A stretch of 64,000 bases of DNA, taken from assembly GCF_000725125.1 (NCBI RefSeq), contig NZ_JFCB01000029.1, forward strand, positions 34,965 through 98,964, written 5' to 3'. This document shows, in pieces, positions 1 to 7,994 of the stretch; the stretch's first letter is position 1, and each line of letters begins with the position of its first letter. The position numbers and the translations under genes were made by a program. The stretch comes from Streptomyces toyocaensis. Lineage in GTDB: Bacteria; Actinomycetota; Actinomycetes; Streptomycetales; Streptomycetaceae. The notes below the pieces were generated by a model. The model was not told where the DNA came from. It ran no database searches and saw only the letters and a list, made by a program, of their open reading frames with translations.

Positions 1-489
1 CCTCGCCGCGAGGAAGTCGATCTCCCGCTCCGTGAAGCCCGCCGGCAGGTCCTCCAGCTCGTAGCCGATCCCGAGGTCCACGTGGTGCAGCTCCACCTCG
101 ACCCAGCGCCGGAACGGCACCCGCTCCGCCCGGTCGGTGACACCGTTGCGCAGCTCCACCGTGCGCGACCAGTCCGCCGGTGCCGCGCCCACCGCGCGGA
201 AGCGCTCCGCGCTCTCCCGCAGGTCGGCGAGGTGGGCGTCGAGGGGGCGCGGGGCTCCCCGCTCGATGTCGGCGTCCCGGGCCTCGCCCGAGACGTACAT
301 GGGACGGCCCTCCAGGACGTTCACCAGGGCGTCGGCATTACGGGCCAGGTGGGCCAGGACATGACCGCGGGACCAGCCGGGCAGGCGTGACGACTGGGTC
401 ACAGCCGCGTTGTCCAGGGCACCGACCGCGGTGAGCAGCCGCTCGGTGGCGGCGTGTACAGACGCCAGGTCATCAGCGTGATCAATCAT
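1..489 (-). CDS. Maleylpyruvate isomerase/mycothiol-dependent (DinB-like) family protein, C-terminus cut by window edge
   Basis: Translating leftward from ATG at 489 gives an uninterrupted 163-residue frame that runs off the left edge. It starts MIDHADDLASVHAATERLL. An early GWSRGHVLAHLARN segment and a later EVELHHVDLG segment match the N-terminal MDMPI/DinB-like four-helix fold, in which one His (H47 here) and a later Glu/His pair bind a divalent metal. Family members are mycothiol-dependent isomerases or transferases of low-molecular-weight-thiol metabolism; the substrate of this one cannot be told. It is divergent from uvrA with a 223 bp gap. The family is fairly sure; a specific maleylpyruvate isomerase role is only the family name. 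Confidence 0.75.
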   Translation of the reverse strand, partial: MIDHADDLASVHAATERLLTAVGALDNAAVTQSSRLPGWSRGHVLAHLARNADALVNVLEGRPMYVSGEARDADIERGAPRPLDAHLADLRESAERFRAVGAAPADWSRTVELRNGVTDRAERVPFRRWVEVELHHVDLGIGYELEDLPAGFTEREIDFLAAR

Positions 490-634
490 GGTGCTGACCC
501 TAGTCCCGTCACACCTTCGGGTGAAGGCAGTGAACCGGCACGCTAAATCGAATGCACGTGCTATAAGGTCGGGTGCGGCGTCGGGCATGCTGGAGAGCCG
601 GGGATTGTTGACAACCCGTGAACCCGAACCGGCG

Positions 635-657
635 TTGTCAGTGGCTCCCCCTAGTCT
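635..657 (+). promoter_or_regulatory. RecA-NDp/PafBC-type DNA-damage promoter motif of uvrA
   Basis: The sequence TTGTCAGTGGC (635-645), then exactly six bases, then TAGTCT (652-657), matches the published actinobacterial RecA-NDp motif (TTGTCAGTGGC-N6-TAGnnT). That motif is known for LexA-independent, PafBC-dependent damage induction. The TAGTCT element would serve as the -10 and put the transcript start near 664, about 50 bases before the chosen uvrA start. I see no Streptomyces SOS box (GAACnnnnGTTC) beside it. Confidence 0.8.
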
Positions 658-712
658 GAGGAAGACGGGGGCCCCGCCCCTGTCACTTCTCTCAAGAAAG
701 GTGCGGACCGGC

Positions 713-3700
713 GTGGCCGACCGTCTCATCGTCCGTGGAGCGCGCGAGCACAACCTCAAGAACGTCTCGCTCGATCTCCCGCGCGACTCGCTCATCGTCT
801 TCACGGGCCTGTCGGGGTCGGGCAAGTCCTCGCTGGCCTTCGACACGATCTTCGCCGAGGGGCAGCGGCGCTACGTCGAGTCGCTCTCCTCGTACGCCCG
901 GCAGTTCCTGGGCCAGATGGACAAGCCGGACGTCGACTTCATCGAGGGGCTGTCCCCGGCGGTCTCCATCGACCAGAAGTCGACCTCGCGCAACCCGCGC
1001 TCGACGGTCGGCACCATCACCGAGGTCTACGACTACCTGCGTCTGCTCTTCGCGCGCATCGGCAAGCCGCACTGTCCCGAGTGCGGCCGCCCGATCTCCC
1101 GCCAGTCGCCGCAGGCGATCGTCGACAAGGTCCTGCAACTGCCCGAGGGCAGCCGCTTCCAGGTGCTCTCCCCGCTGGTGCGCGAGCGCAAGGGCGAGTT
1201 CGTCGACCTCTTCGCCGACCTCCAGACCAAGGGCTACTCCCGCGCGCGGGTGGACGGCGAGACGGTCCAGCTCTCCCAGCCGCCCACGCTGAAGAAGCAG
1301 GAGAAGCACACCATCGAGGTGGTCGTCGACCGCCTCACGGTCAAGGACAGCGCCAAGCGCCGCCTCACCGACTCCGTGGAGACCGCCCTCGGACTCTCCG
1401 GCGGCATGGTCGTGCTCGACTTCGTCGACCTCCCCGAGGACGACCCCGAGCGCGAGCGCATGTACTCCGAGCACCTGTACTGCCCGTACGACGACCTGTC
1501 CTTCGAGGAGCTGGAGCCCCGCTCCTTCTCCTTCAACTCGCCCTTCGGCGCCTGCCCCGAGTGCACCGGCATCGGCACGCGCATGGAGGTCGACCCCGAG
1601 CTGATCGTCCCCGACCCGGACAAGAGCCTCGACGAGGGCGCCATCCACCCGTGGTCGCACGGCCACACCAGGGACTACTTCGACCGCCTGATCGGCGCCC
1701 TCGCGGACGCGCTGGGATTCCGTACGGACATCCCGTTCGCGGGGCTGCCGCTGCGGGCCAGGAAGGCCCTGCTGCACGGCCACAAGACACAGGTCGAGGT
1801 GCGGTACCGCAACCGCTACGGACGCGAGCGCCGGTACACGACGGCGTTCGAGGGCGCCGTCCCCTTCGTCAAGCGCCGGCACAGCGAGGCCGAGAGCGAC
1901 GCCAGCCGGGAGCGCTTCGAGGGCTACATGCGCGAGGTGCCCTGCCCCACCTGTGAGGGCACCCGGCTCAAGCCGGTCGTCCTCGCCGTCACGGTCATGG
2001 GCAAGTCGATCGCCGAGGTCTCCGGCATGTCCATCAGCGACTGCGCGGACTTCCTGGGCGAGCTGAAGCTCACCGCGCGCGACAAGAAGATCGCCGAGCG
2101 CGTGCTCAAGGAGGTCAACGAGCGGCTGCGGTTCCTGGTCGACGTCGGCCTGGACTACCTCTCGCTCAACCGCGCCGCGGGCACCCTCTCCGGCGGCGAG
2201 GCCCAGCGCATCCGCCTCGCCACCCAGATCGGCTCCGGACTCGTCGGCGTGCTCTACGTCCTCGACGAACCGTCCATCGGCCTGCACCAGCGCGACAACC
2301 ACCGCCTCATCGAGACGCTGGTCCGGCTGCGCGACATGGGCAACACGCTCATCGTCGTCGAGCACGACGAGGACACCATCAAGGTCGCCGACTGGATCGT
2401 CGACATCGGCCCCGGCGCCGGCGAGCACGGCGGCAAGGTCGTCCACAGCGGCTCCCTGAAGGAGCTGCTGGCGAACGCGGAGTCGCAGACCGGCCAGTAC
2501 CTGGCCGGCAAGAAGGCCATCCCGCTGCCCGTTGTCCGCCGCCCGCACGACCCCTCGCGCCGGCTCACGGTGCACGGTGCCCGCGAGAACAACCTGCAGG
2601 ACATCGACGTCTCCTTCCCGCTGGGCGTGTTCACCGCGGTCACCGGTGTGTCGGGCTCCGGCAAGTCCACGCTGGTCAACGACATCCTCTACACCCACCT
2701 GGCGCGCGAGCTGAACGGAGCCCGCAGCGTCCCCGGCCGGCACACGCGTGTGGAGGGCGACGACCTCGTCGACAAGGTCGTCCACGTCGACCAGTCGCCC
2801 ATCGGCCGCACCCCGCGCTCCAACCCGGCGACGTACACGGGTGTCTTCGACCACGTGCGCAAGCTGTTCGCCGAGACGACGGAGGCGAAGGTCCGCGGCT
2901 ACCTGCCGGGCCGCTTCTCCTTCAACGTCAAGGGCGGCCGCTGCGAGAACTGCGCGGGCGACGGCACGATCAAGATCGAGATGAACTTCCTCCCGGACGT
3001 GTACGTTCCGTGCGAGGTCTGCCACGGCGCCCGCTACAACCGGGAGACCCTGGAGGTCCACTACAAGGGCAAGTCCATCGCCGACGTGCTGAACATGCCG
3101 ATCGAAGAGGCCATGCACTTCTTCGAGGCGGTCCCGTCGATCTCGCGCCACCTCAGGACGCTCAACGACGTCGGCCTCGGCTACGTCCGCCTCGGGCAGT
3201 CCGCGACCACCCTGTCCGGCGGCGAGGCACAGCGCGTGAAACTCGCCAGCGAGCTGCAGAAGCGCTCCACCGGCCGCACGGTCTACGTGCTGGACGAGCC
3301 CACCACCGGTCTGCACTTCGAGGACATCAGCAAGCTGCTGACGGTGCTGTCCGGCCTGGTGGACAAGGGCAACACGGTCATCGTCATCGAGCACAACCTC
3401 GACGTGATCAAGACCGCCGACTGGGTCGTCGACATGGGCCCCGAGGGCGGGTCCGGCGGCGGGCTGGTCGTCGCGGAGGGCACGCCCGAGCAGGTGGCGG
3501 GTGTTCCGGCCAGCCACACCGGCAAGTTCCTGCGGGAGATCCTCAGCGCCGAGCGGATCAGCGACGCCACCGAGGTCCGGGCCCCGCGCAAGACCGCCGC
3601 GAAGAAGACGGCCGCCGCGACGTCCGCCACCCGGAAGACGGCGACCAGGACCGTCGCCGGTGCCGCCGCCAAGAAGACGGCCACCAAGGCCGCCGCGAAG

Positions 3701-3727
3701 AGGACGACGCGCGCCACCAAGTCCTGA
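713..3727 (+). CDS. uvrA: Excinuclease ABC subunit A (UvrA)
   Basis: This is the damage-recognition ATPase of nucleotide excision repair, which loads UvrB on lesions. The 1004-residue protein has two ABC ATPase halves: Walker A GLSGSGKSS at residues 32-40 and a second GVSGSGKST near 646. Signature motifs LSGGEAQR lie near 493 and 834. Zinc-finger cysteines appear as CPEC at 121-124 and CENC near 744. I chose GTG 713 because the family N-terminus (ADRLIVRGAREHNL) begins there; the frame stays open upstream to 488, but across the promoter motif. An odd feature is a tail from about residue 957 made of Lys/Ala/Thr repeats (KKTAA-, KKTATK-type), resembling histone H1-like tails. It is convergent with the sugar kinase gene across a hairpin. 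Confidence 0.97.
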   Translation: MADRLIVRGAREHNLKNVSLDLPRDSLIVFTGLSGSGKSSLAFDTIFAEGQRRYVESLSSYARQFLGQMDKPDVDFIEGLSPAVSIDQKSTSRNPRSTVGTITEVYDYLRLLFARIGKPHCPECGRPISRQSPQAIVDKVLQLPEGSRFQVLSPLVRERKGEFVDLFADLQTKGYSRARVDGETVQLSQPPTLKKQEKHTIEVVVDRLTVKDSAKRRLTDSVETALGLSGGMVVLDFVDLPEDDPERERMYSEHLYCPYDDLSFEELEPRSFSFNSPFGACPECTGIGTRMEVDPELIVPDPDKSLDEGAIHPWSHGHTRDYFDRLIGALADALGFRTDIPFAGLPLRARKALLHGHKTQVEVRYRNRYGRERRYTTAFEGAVPFVKRRHSEAESDASRERFEGYMREVPCPTCEGTRLKPVVLAVTVMGKSIAEVSGMSISDCADFLGELKLTARDKKIAERVLKEVNERLRFLVDVGLDYLSLNRAAGTLSGGEAQRIRLATQIGSGLVGVLYVLDEPSIGLHQRDNHRLIETLVRLRDMGNTLIVVEHDEDTIKVADWIVDIGPGAGEHGGKVVHSGSLKELLANAESQTGQYLAGKKAIPLPVVRRPHDPSRRLTVHGARENNLQDIDVSFPLGVFTAVTGVSGSGKSTLVNDILYTHLARELNGARSVPGRHTRVEGDDLVDKVVHVDQSPIGRTPRSNPATYTGVFDHVRKLFAETTEAKVRGYLPGRFSFNVKGGRCENCAGDGTIKIEMNFLPDVYVPCEVCHGARYNRETLEVHYKGKSIADVLNMPIEEAMHFFEAVPSISRHLRTLNDVGLGYVRLGQSATTLSGGEAQRVKLASELQKRSTGRTVYVLDEPTTGLHFEDISKLLTVLSGLVDKGNTVIVIEHNLDVIKTADWVVDMGPEGGSGGGLVVAEGTPEQVAGVPASHTGKFLREILSAERISDATEVRAPRKTAAKKTAAATSATRKTATRTVAGAAAKKTATKAAAKRTTRATKS

Positions 3728-3742
3728 CCTGCGAAGCCCGCA

Positions 3743-3793
3743 CGCACGCGCCGTGCCGCCGGGGCCCACGCCCCGCGCGGCACGGCGCGTGCG
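3743..3793. terminator. Bidirectional terminator between uvrA and the PfkB kinase gene
   Basis: A 17 bp perfect stem (3743-3759 with 3777-3793) encloses a second small GGGGC/GCCCC stem. It sits 15 bases after the uvrA stop and 12 bases before the end of the convergent kinase gene. There is no T-run, as is usual for Streptomyces terminators. Confidence 0.7.
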
Positions 3794-3805
3794 GGCGGGC
3801 GGGCG

Positions 3806-4723
3806 TCACGGGGTCCCCGGCTCCAGCTCGTGCGCGTACGGCGGTTCCGCACCTGCCCGGGAGCAGGTGACCGCCGCCGCGCGTGCCGCGAATCCGAGCG
3901 CCCCCTTCCAGCCCTCCGCTCCCAGTGCGGTCACGCCCTCCTCGCTGAGCGCGTCCCGGGCCGCCAGGCCGTGCAGCAGCGCCGCGTTCACCGTGTCGCC
4001 GGCGCCGATCGTGTCCACCACCCGCACCCGCTCACCCGGCACCGAGTACTCCTCGCCCTCGCGGGTGAACACGGTCAGCCCGTCACCGCCCCGGGTCACC
4101 ACGACCGCCGCCGGACCGGCCGCCAGCCAGTCCCGCGGTGTTCCGCCGAGCCACCGGGCGTCCTCCTCCGACAGTTTCAGCAGCGACACCGACGGCAGCC
4201 AGTGCCTGAACCGGGCCCGGTAGGCGTCGGGATCCGGGATCAAGCCCGCCCGCACATTGGGGTCCAGTGCCGTGAAGACGCCCCGCGCGGAGGCGGTGCG
4301 CATCAGCTCCTCGTAGGCGCTCGCACCCGGCTCCAGCACGAGCGAGCAGGTTCCGAAGGAGACCGCGCGGGTGCCGGCGGGCAATACCGAGGGAGCCGTG
4401 AAGAGCCGGTCGGCCGTCCCTTCCACGTAGAAGGAGTAGGCCGCCGAGCCGTCGCTGCCCACGGTGGCCACGGCGAGCGTCGTCGGCTCGTCGCCACGCT
4501 GCACGGCCGTCACGTCCACCCCGGTCTCCCGCAGCCGGTCCAGCAGCGCCTCACCGAAGGCGTCGCGGGACACCCGGGAGCAGAAGGCGACGGGGGAGCC
4601 GAGGCGGCCCAGTGCCACCGCCGTGTTGAAGGGACCGCCGCCGAGGGCGGGCGTCAGCGCCGCGAGCGCGCCCGCGCCCCGCGGTACCAGGTCGATCAGT
4701 GCCTCACCGGCTACGACGATCAC
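3806..4723 (-). CDS. PfkB-family carbohydrate kinase (fructokinase-like)
   Basis: This 305-residue cytoplasmic ribokinase/PfkB-fold kinase probably phosphorylates fructose or a related sugar with ATP. It opens with VVAGEALIDLVPRG and carries the substrate-side GGGPFNTAVALGRLG motif near residues 28-42. Near the C-terminus is the PfkB signature DTIGAGDTVNAALLHG with the catalytic Asp in GAGD. The fructokinase branch is suggested by the GE-LID N-terminus and the family's usual length; 2-keto-3-deoxygluconate kinase or ribokinase activity is not excluded. It lies 51 bp downstream of a LacI regulator gene on the same strand, so the pair is probably one transcript controlled from the operator at 5890-5913. 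Confidence 0.85.
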   Translation of the reverse strand: MIVVAGEALIDLVPRGAGALAALTPALGGGPFNTAVALGRLGSPVAFCSRVSRDAFGEALLDRLRETGVDVTAVQRGDEPTTLAVATVGSDGSAAYSFYVEGTADRLFTAPSVLPAGTRAVSFGTCSLVLEPGASAYEELMRTASARGVFTALDPNVRAGLIPDPDAYRARFRHWLPSVSLLKLSEEDARWLGGTPRDWLAAGPAAVVVTRGGDGLTVFTREGEEYSVPGERVRVVDTIGAGDTVNAALLHGLAARDALSEEGVTALGAEGWKGALGFAARAAAVTCSRAGAEPPYAHELEPGTP

Positions 4724-4774
4724 GAGAGGGGTCCTTTCTCGGGGACTCGGGGGCTCGGGGGACGCTCGGTGGTG

Positions 4775-5827
4775 CTACGGCAGGTCGGGGCGTGCGGGCC
4801 GTCGCGGTTCCTCCGGGCAGCCGCAGGAGTTCCGGTGCACGAAGGCACACGGAAGCCGTTCGGTCCGGGCCGGGCGGTCCGGGTGGGCGAGGCGGTCCAG
4901 GAGCACCCGCACGGCACGGGCCCCGATGTCCCTGCTGGGCTGGGCGACGGCCGTCAGGCGGGGTGAGAACAGGTCCGCCCAGGCGAAGTCGTCGAAGCAG
5001 CACAGGGCGATGTCCCCGGGAACGGACAGCCCGTGGGTCCGCAGGGCCCGCGGCGCGCCGATCGTCATGGCGTTGTCGGCGGTGACCAGCGCGGTGGGAC
5101 GCGAACCGAGGGTCAGCAGGCCGGCAGTGGCCCGTTCCGCCCCCGCCGGCGAGGAGCCGCCGTGCACCAGGATCCGCTCGTCGTACGGCAGGCCGGCGGC
5201 CGCCAGCCCGTGCCGGTAGCCGGTGATCCGCTCGGTGGTCGTGCTGAGCCCGGGCAGCCCGGCGACCAGGGCGATGCGGCGGTGGCCGAGAGCGGCGAGG
5301 TGGGTGACCAGGTGGGCCGTCGGTTCGGCGCTCTGGGCGCCGACCTGGTCGAAGCGCGGTGCGTCGCCGGCTTCGGACGCGTCGACCAGCCGGTCCAGGA
5401 ACACGGCCGGCACCCGGTGGCGCCCGAGGTGGGCGAGGAGCTCCCGCGGTCGTGCGGAGGGCGCGACGATCATGCCGTCCACACGGCGCTCGTGCAGCAG
5501 CTGCGCGACCTTGCGTTCGTGCACCGGGTCGTCGTGCGGATCGGCGATCAGGAGGCTGTAGCCGTGCTCCAGGGCCGCGGCCTCGACGCCCCGCAGGATC
5601 TCCGTGAAGTACGGGTTGCTGATCGCCGACACCGCGAGGCCGATCGACCGCGTCCGGGAGGTCACCAAGGAGCGGGCGAGGGTGTTGGGGGTGCAGCCGA
5701 GCTCCTCCACGGCGTCGAGGACCGCCTGACGGGTGTGCGGCAGTACCGGCCGGGTGCCGTTCAGTACGTGCGAGACGGTCGCGACGGAGACGTCGGCGCT
5801 GCGTGCGACGTCCGCCATGGTCGCCAT
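4775..5827 (-). CDS. LacI-family transcriptional regulator
   Basis: This 350-residue repressor has an N-terminal LacI helix-turn-helix (MADVARSADVSVATVSHVLN) and hinge (TPNTLARSLVTSRTRSIGL). A periplasmic-binding-protein-like sugar-sensing domain follows, ending with CGCPEE. The ATG at 5827 has a GGAGGAG ribosome site 8-14 bases upstream. The frame remains open further upstream, but that part lies in the operator region and is not family-like. Its gene precedes the PfkB kinase gene, so it most likely represses its own operon until a sugar ligand appears. The operator-like dyad starts about 62 bp before the start codon. The ligand is unknown; a fructose or sucrose derivative is a guess from the kinase. 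Confidence 0.9.
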   Translation of the reverse strand: MATMADVARSADVSVATVSHVLNGTRPVLPHTRQAVLDAVEELGCTPNTLARSLVTSRTRSIGLAVSAISNPYFTEILRGVEAAALEHGYSLLIADPHDDPVHERKVAQLLHERRVDGMIVAPSARPRELLAHLGRHRVPAVFLDRLVDASEAGDAPRFDQVGAQSAEPTAHLVTHLAALGHRRIALVAGLPGLSTTTERITGYRHGLAAAGLPYDERILVHGGSSPAGAERATAGLLTLGSRPTALVTADNAMTIGAPRALRTHGLSVPGDIALCCFDDFAWADLFSPRLTAVAQPSRDIGARAVRVLLDRLAHPDRPARTERLPCAFVHRNSCGCPEEPRRPARPDLP

Positions 5828-5889
5828 CGTGCGGTCTCCTCCGGTGCGCTCGTGGGCCGGGTGGGGACCGTATCCCACCCGGTGTGGAC

Positions 5890-5913
5890 GTAAAGGTTTG
5901 CGCAAGCGTTTAC
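5890..5913. promoter_or_regulatory. LacI-family operator
   Basis: A 24 bp dyad centred on TTGCGCAA, with outer arms GTAAA/TTTAC, is symmetrical at 10 of 12 base pairs. It has the central CG typical of LacI-family operators and lies upstream of the LacI-type gene. The natural reading is an autoregulatory operator for that gene and the kinase. Confidence 0.7.
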
Positions 5914-5961
5914 GCGCGTCGGGCGGACCCGGGGATGTGCGCGCAGCCCGGCGCTCGTGGG

Positions 5962-6006
5962 GTGCCTCCCGCACTCTCGGCTGCGCGCGGGCGGGAGGTG
6001 CCCCCA
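5962..6006. repeat. Dispersed Streptomyces-type palindromic element
   Basis: An inverted repeat has arms CCTCCCGC (5965-5972) and GCGGGAGG (5991-5998) around a CTCTCGGCTGCGCGC loop, flanked by GGTG and TGCCCCCA. From memory, this layout is common between genes in Streptomyces genomes. A related element lies inside the sufD coding sequence (49938-49978). Confidence 0.5.
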
Positions 6007-6042
6007 TCACCCGCCCGTGCCGGCCTGCGGCACGACTGCCCG

Positions 6043-6165
6043 CGGGAACGGCGGGAAGGCGGGAAGGGCGGGAACGGCGGGAACGAGGCGAGCGGCGGGA
6101 GCGGCCTGAGCGGCCTGAGTCGCAAGAGCGGCGCCGAGTGGAAGAGCGGCGCAGTGGCCGGAGTG
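6043..6165. repeat. Degenerate G-rich tandem repeats
   Basis: The plus strand repeats units such as GGGAACGGC, GGGAAGGC, GGGAGCGGCCTGAGC and AAGAGCGGC, with drifting copies of 8-15 bases. It is non-coding by my reading and lies about 190 bases upstream of the Rieske gene. Confidence 0.5.
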
Positions 6166-6355
6166 GCGAAGCCCGGCGGGATCAGCGGGAGGGGCGGCGT
6201 CGGCGCTGCGCCGGGACCCGCGCTCCCGGGGTTGCCGTCGCGCCCGCCCGTGCCGCTCCGGAACGCTGGGTTCCGACCCGGGCGGAGTCGGGGCGGCCGC
6301 CCCCGGTATCGTCCCGCGTGACCCCCGTCCGCGCCGTCCCGCCAGTGGAGCCCTC

Positions 6356-6775
6356 ATGCCCGCCCGACCCGCCGCGAGCCGCCGTACCGTCCTGCGGGGC
6401 GCGGCCCTCACCCCCGTCGCAGGACTGGGCCTCACCGCGTGCCAGGGCGGCGACGACAGGTCCGCGCCGCTGGCCGGACCCGTCGAGCTCGGCCCCGAGA
6501 GCGAGGTCGCCGAGGGCGGCGCGAAGCTGTACCGGGACCACAACGTGGTGGTCAGCCGGGGCGGCGACGGCACCCTCAAGGCGTACAACACCGTCTGCAC
6601 GCACGCGGGCTGCCCGATCAACAAGCTGGACGGGACGAAGCTGATCTGCCCCTGCCACGGCAGCGAGTTCGACGTCACCACCGGCAAGGTGCTGCGCGAG
6701 CCGGCCGTGGCCCCCCTGAAGCCGCTGACCGTCGAGGTGGAGAACGGCACGATGGTGGCGCGGCCGCAGACCTGA
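6356..6775 (+). CDS. Tat-exported Rieske (2Fe-2S) lipoprotein
   Basis: This 139-residue protein has a twin-arginine signal (SRRTVLRG, residues 8-15) followed by a lipobox-like LTAC (Cys29). A folded, cofactor-loaded protein is therefore probably exported and lipid-anchored outside the membrane. The Rieske cluster ligands are visible as C81-T-H83 and C98-P-C-H101 (CTHAGC ... CPCHGSEF), both halves intact including the disulfide-type cysteines C86 and C100. Its small size fits the stand-alone Streptomyces Rieske proteins rather than the cytochrome bc subunit QcrA. The redox partner is unknown. It stands alone, convergent with the next gene with only 8 bp between stops. Confidence 0.88.
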   Translation: MPARPAASRRTVLRGAALTPVAGLGLTACQGGDDRSAPLAGPVELGPESEVAEGGAKLYRDHNVVVSRGGDGTLKAYNTVCTHAGCPINKLDGTKLICPCHGSEFDVTTGKVLREPAVAPLKPLTVEVENGTMVARPQT

Positions 6776-6783
6776 CCGGTGGG

Positions 6784-7731
6784 TCAGTCCCAGTCCCAGG
6801 CGATCCCCACGTAGCCCGACCGCAGACGCGGTTCCACCAGGTGCACCGAGCGGTGCCGTCCGCTGAGCGGCAGCTCCTGGCGCCCGCCGCGCGGCGCCGC
6901 CGCCGAATGCTGGGTGAACCGGTGACAGCGCACCGGGAGCACCCCGGAGTCGAAGCACACCTGGAGCGCGTACTGGCCACCGGGGGAGTCCGCCCCGCGC
7001 AGGTACTCGCGTGAGACGCCGGCCGTGCCGTCCTCGACGGCGTAGCGGAAGAGGAAGGTGTCACCGGCCCGCAGCCGGGTGTCGAAGAGCAGCTCCGCGG
7101 CGAGCACCCCGGTGTCGTGGTGCCAGCGGACGCGGCCGGTCCGGCAGTTCTCCAGGGCGTGCACGCTCATCCGCTCCGGCGCGGAGCCGGGGCCGCCGTG
7201 GTACACGGCCACATAGCGGTCGACACCGTCCCGGTGCGCGCGCACTATGTGGTGCGACTCGCGCTCCGCCAGCTCGCGGCGCGTCCCTATCCGCACCCGC
7301 TCGTGATGCCCGAGGGTGTGCAGCCCGCCGTCGCGCCGGGTGCCGAACTCGGCCAGCAGCCGGTCCAGCACGCCCGACGCCTCCACCAGCGAGCGGTAGG
7401 ACCGGCCGGGGGAGCGACGGTCCGCCGTGCGCCCGTCCGGCTCGGCGAGCAGCCGGATCAGCGATTCCTCCGGCAACTGAAGGATCTCCTCCAGCGCCCG
7501 TACGGCGCGCAGCGACTCCGGGCGCTGCGGGCGGCGGGCGCCCTGCTGCCAGTAACTGAGACTGGTGACGCCGACCTTCACGCCGCGGCGCGACAGATGG
7601 TGCTGCACCCGCTGCAACGGCAGCCCCCGCGCGGCGATCGCGGCGCGCAGGGCGACGTGGAACGGTCCGCCGCGCAGGGCCGAGTCCAGTTCCGCGGTGG
7701 CGACGTCCGCGTGCTGTGTGGCGTGCGGCAT
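6784..7731 (-). CDS. Orphan helix-turn-helix protein of unknown role
   Basis: The 315-residue protein starts MPHATQHADVATAEL. Residues about 25-65 (ALRAAIAARGLPLQRVQHHLSRRGVKVGVTSLSYWQQG) read as an XRE-like helix-turn-helix. An ARRPQRPESLRAVRALEEILQLPEESLIRLL linker follows, then a roughly 200-residue C-terminal region I do not recognise, with scattered Tyr/His and no membrane segment. ATG 7731 was chosen because it follows a GAAAGG ribosome site; the upstream alternative at 7800 lacks one. It has no partner gene on its strand. A DNA-binding regulator with a ligand- or partner-binding C-terminal domain is the likely class, but nothing in the sequence names the target. Confidence 0.7.
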   Translation of the reverse strand: MPHATQHADVATAELDSALRGGPFHVALRAAIAARGLPLQRVQHHLSRRGVKVGVTSLSYWQQGARRPQRPESLRAVRALEEILQLPEESLIRLLAEPDGRTADRRSPGRSYRSLVEASGVLDRLLAEFGTRRDGGLHTLGHHERVRIGTRRELAERESHHIVRAHRDGVDRYVAVYHGGPGSAPERMSVHALENCRTGRVRWHHDTGVLAAELLFDTRLRAGDTFLFRYAVEDGTAGVSREYLRGADSPGGQYALQVCFDSGVLPVRCHRFTQHSAAAPRGGRQELPLSGRHRSVHLVEPRLRSGYVGIAWDWD

Positions 7732-7923
7732 GCAGGGGCCTTTCTGTGAATGTCCACAACGGCTGGTCAGACCGTTCGCGCGGGGCATCCCGGGGCCCAC
7801 CCCCGCCGGCGCGGCGGAGCCTTCACATCCGTACGCCGCCGTTCAGGGACCCGAGTTCCCCCGCATTGAAGCGTGTTGACCAAGTCCCGACAACACCTGA
7901 GTCCCCACGGCGGCGCACACCCG

Positions 7924-7962
7924 CCGGGGGCCGCGCCGGCCTCGGGCCGGCACGGCCCCCGG
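7924..7962. terminator. Hairpin terminator after the small CDS at 7995-8162
   Basis: Arms CCGGGGGCCG (7924-7933) and CGGCCCCCGG (7953-7962) pair perfectly and enclose a nested CCGGCC/GGCCGG stem. It lies 33 bases beyond the end of the leftward small gene and upstream of the leftward HTH gene. Confidence 0.55.
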
Positions 7963-7994
7963 GGCACGTACCGTGATGCGGTTTTCGTCCGGCT

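Larger units (their letters stand above)
5828..6355. other. 528 bp intergenic region between lacI-type gene and Rieske gene
   Basis: It holds the LacI-type operator (5890-5913), a GC-rich palindromic repeat element (5962-6006) and a degenerate GGGAACGGC/GGGAGCGGC tandem stretch (about 6043-6165). The rest is GC-rich sequence with a possible -10 (TATCGT, 6307-6312) ahead of the Rieske gene. Open frames cross it on both strands, but they are repetitive Arg/Gly/Pro-rich translations with no convincing start. Confidence 0.6.

Noticed and set aside
692..3769. Very long open frame on the strand opposite uvrA
   Set aside because: High-GC sequence leaves antisense frames open by chance; this one has Arg/Leu/Gly/Val-rich low-complexity translation and mirrors uvrA codon positions. 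The same holds for the long antisense frames opposite the carboxypeptidase (13556-16846), gap, pgi and the suf genes.
5803..6321. Open plus-strand frame across the lacI-Rieske gap
   Set aside because: It crosses the operator, the palindrome and the G-rich repeats, lacks a ribosome site and gives a Gly/Ser/Arg low-complexity product.
7742..7757. TGTGAATGTCCACA as a Rex (redox) operator before the HTH gene
   Set aside because: Only the outer TGTG/CACA agree with the dyad; the centre does not match the TGTGAACG-type Rex half-sites.
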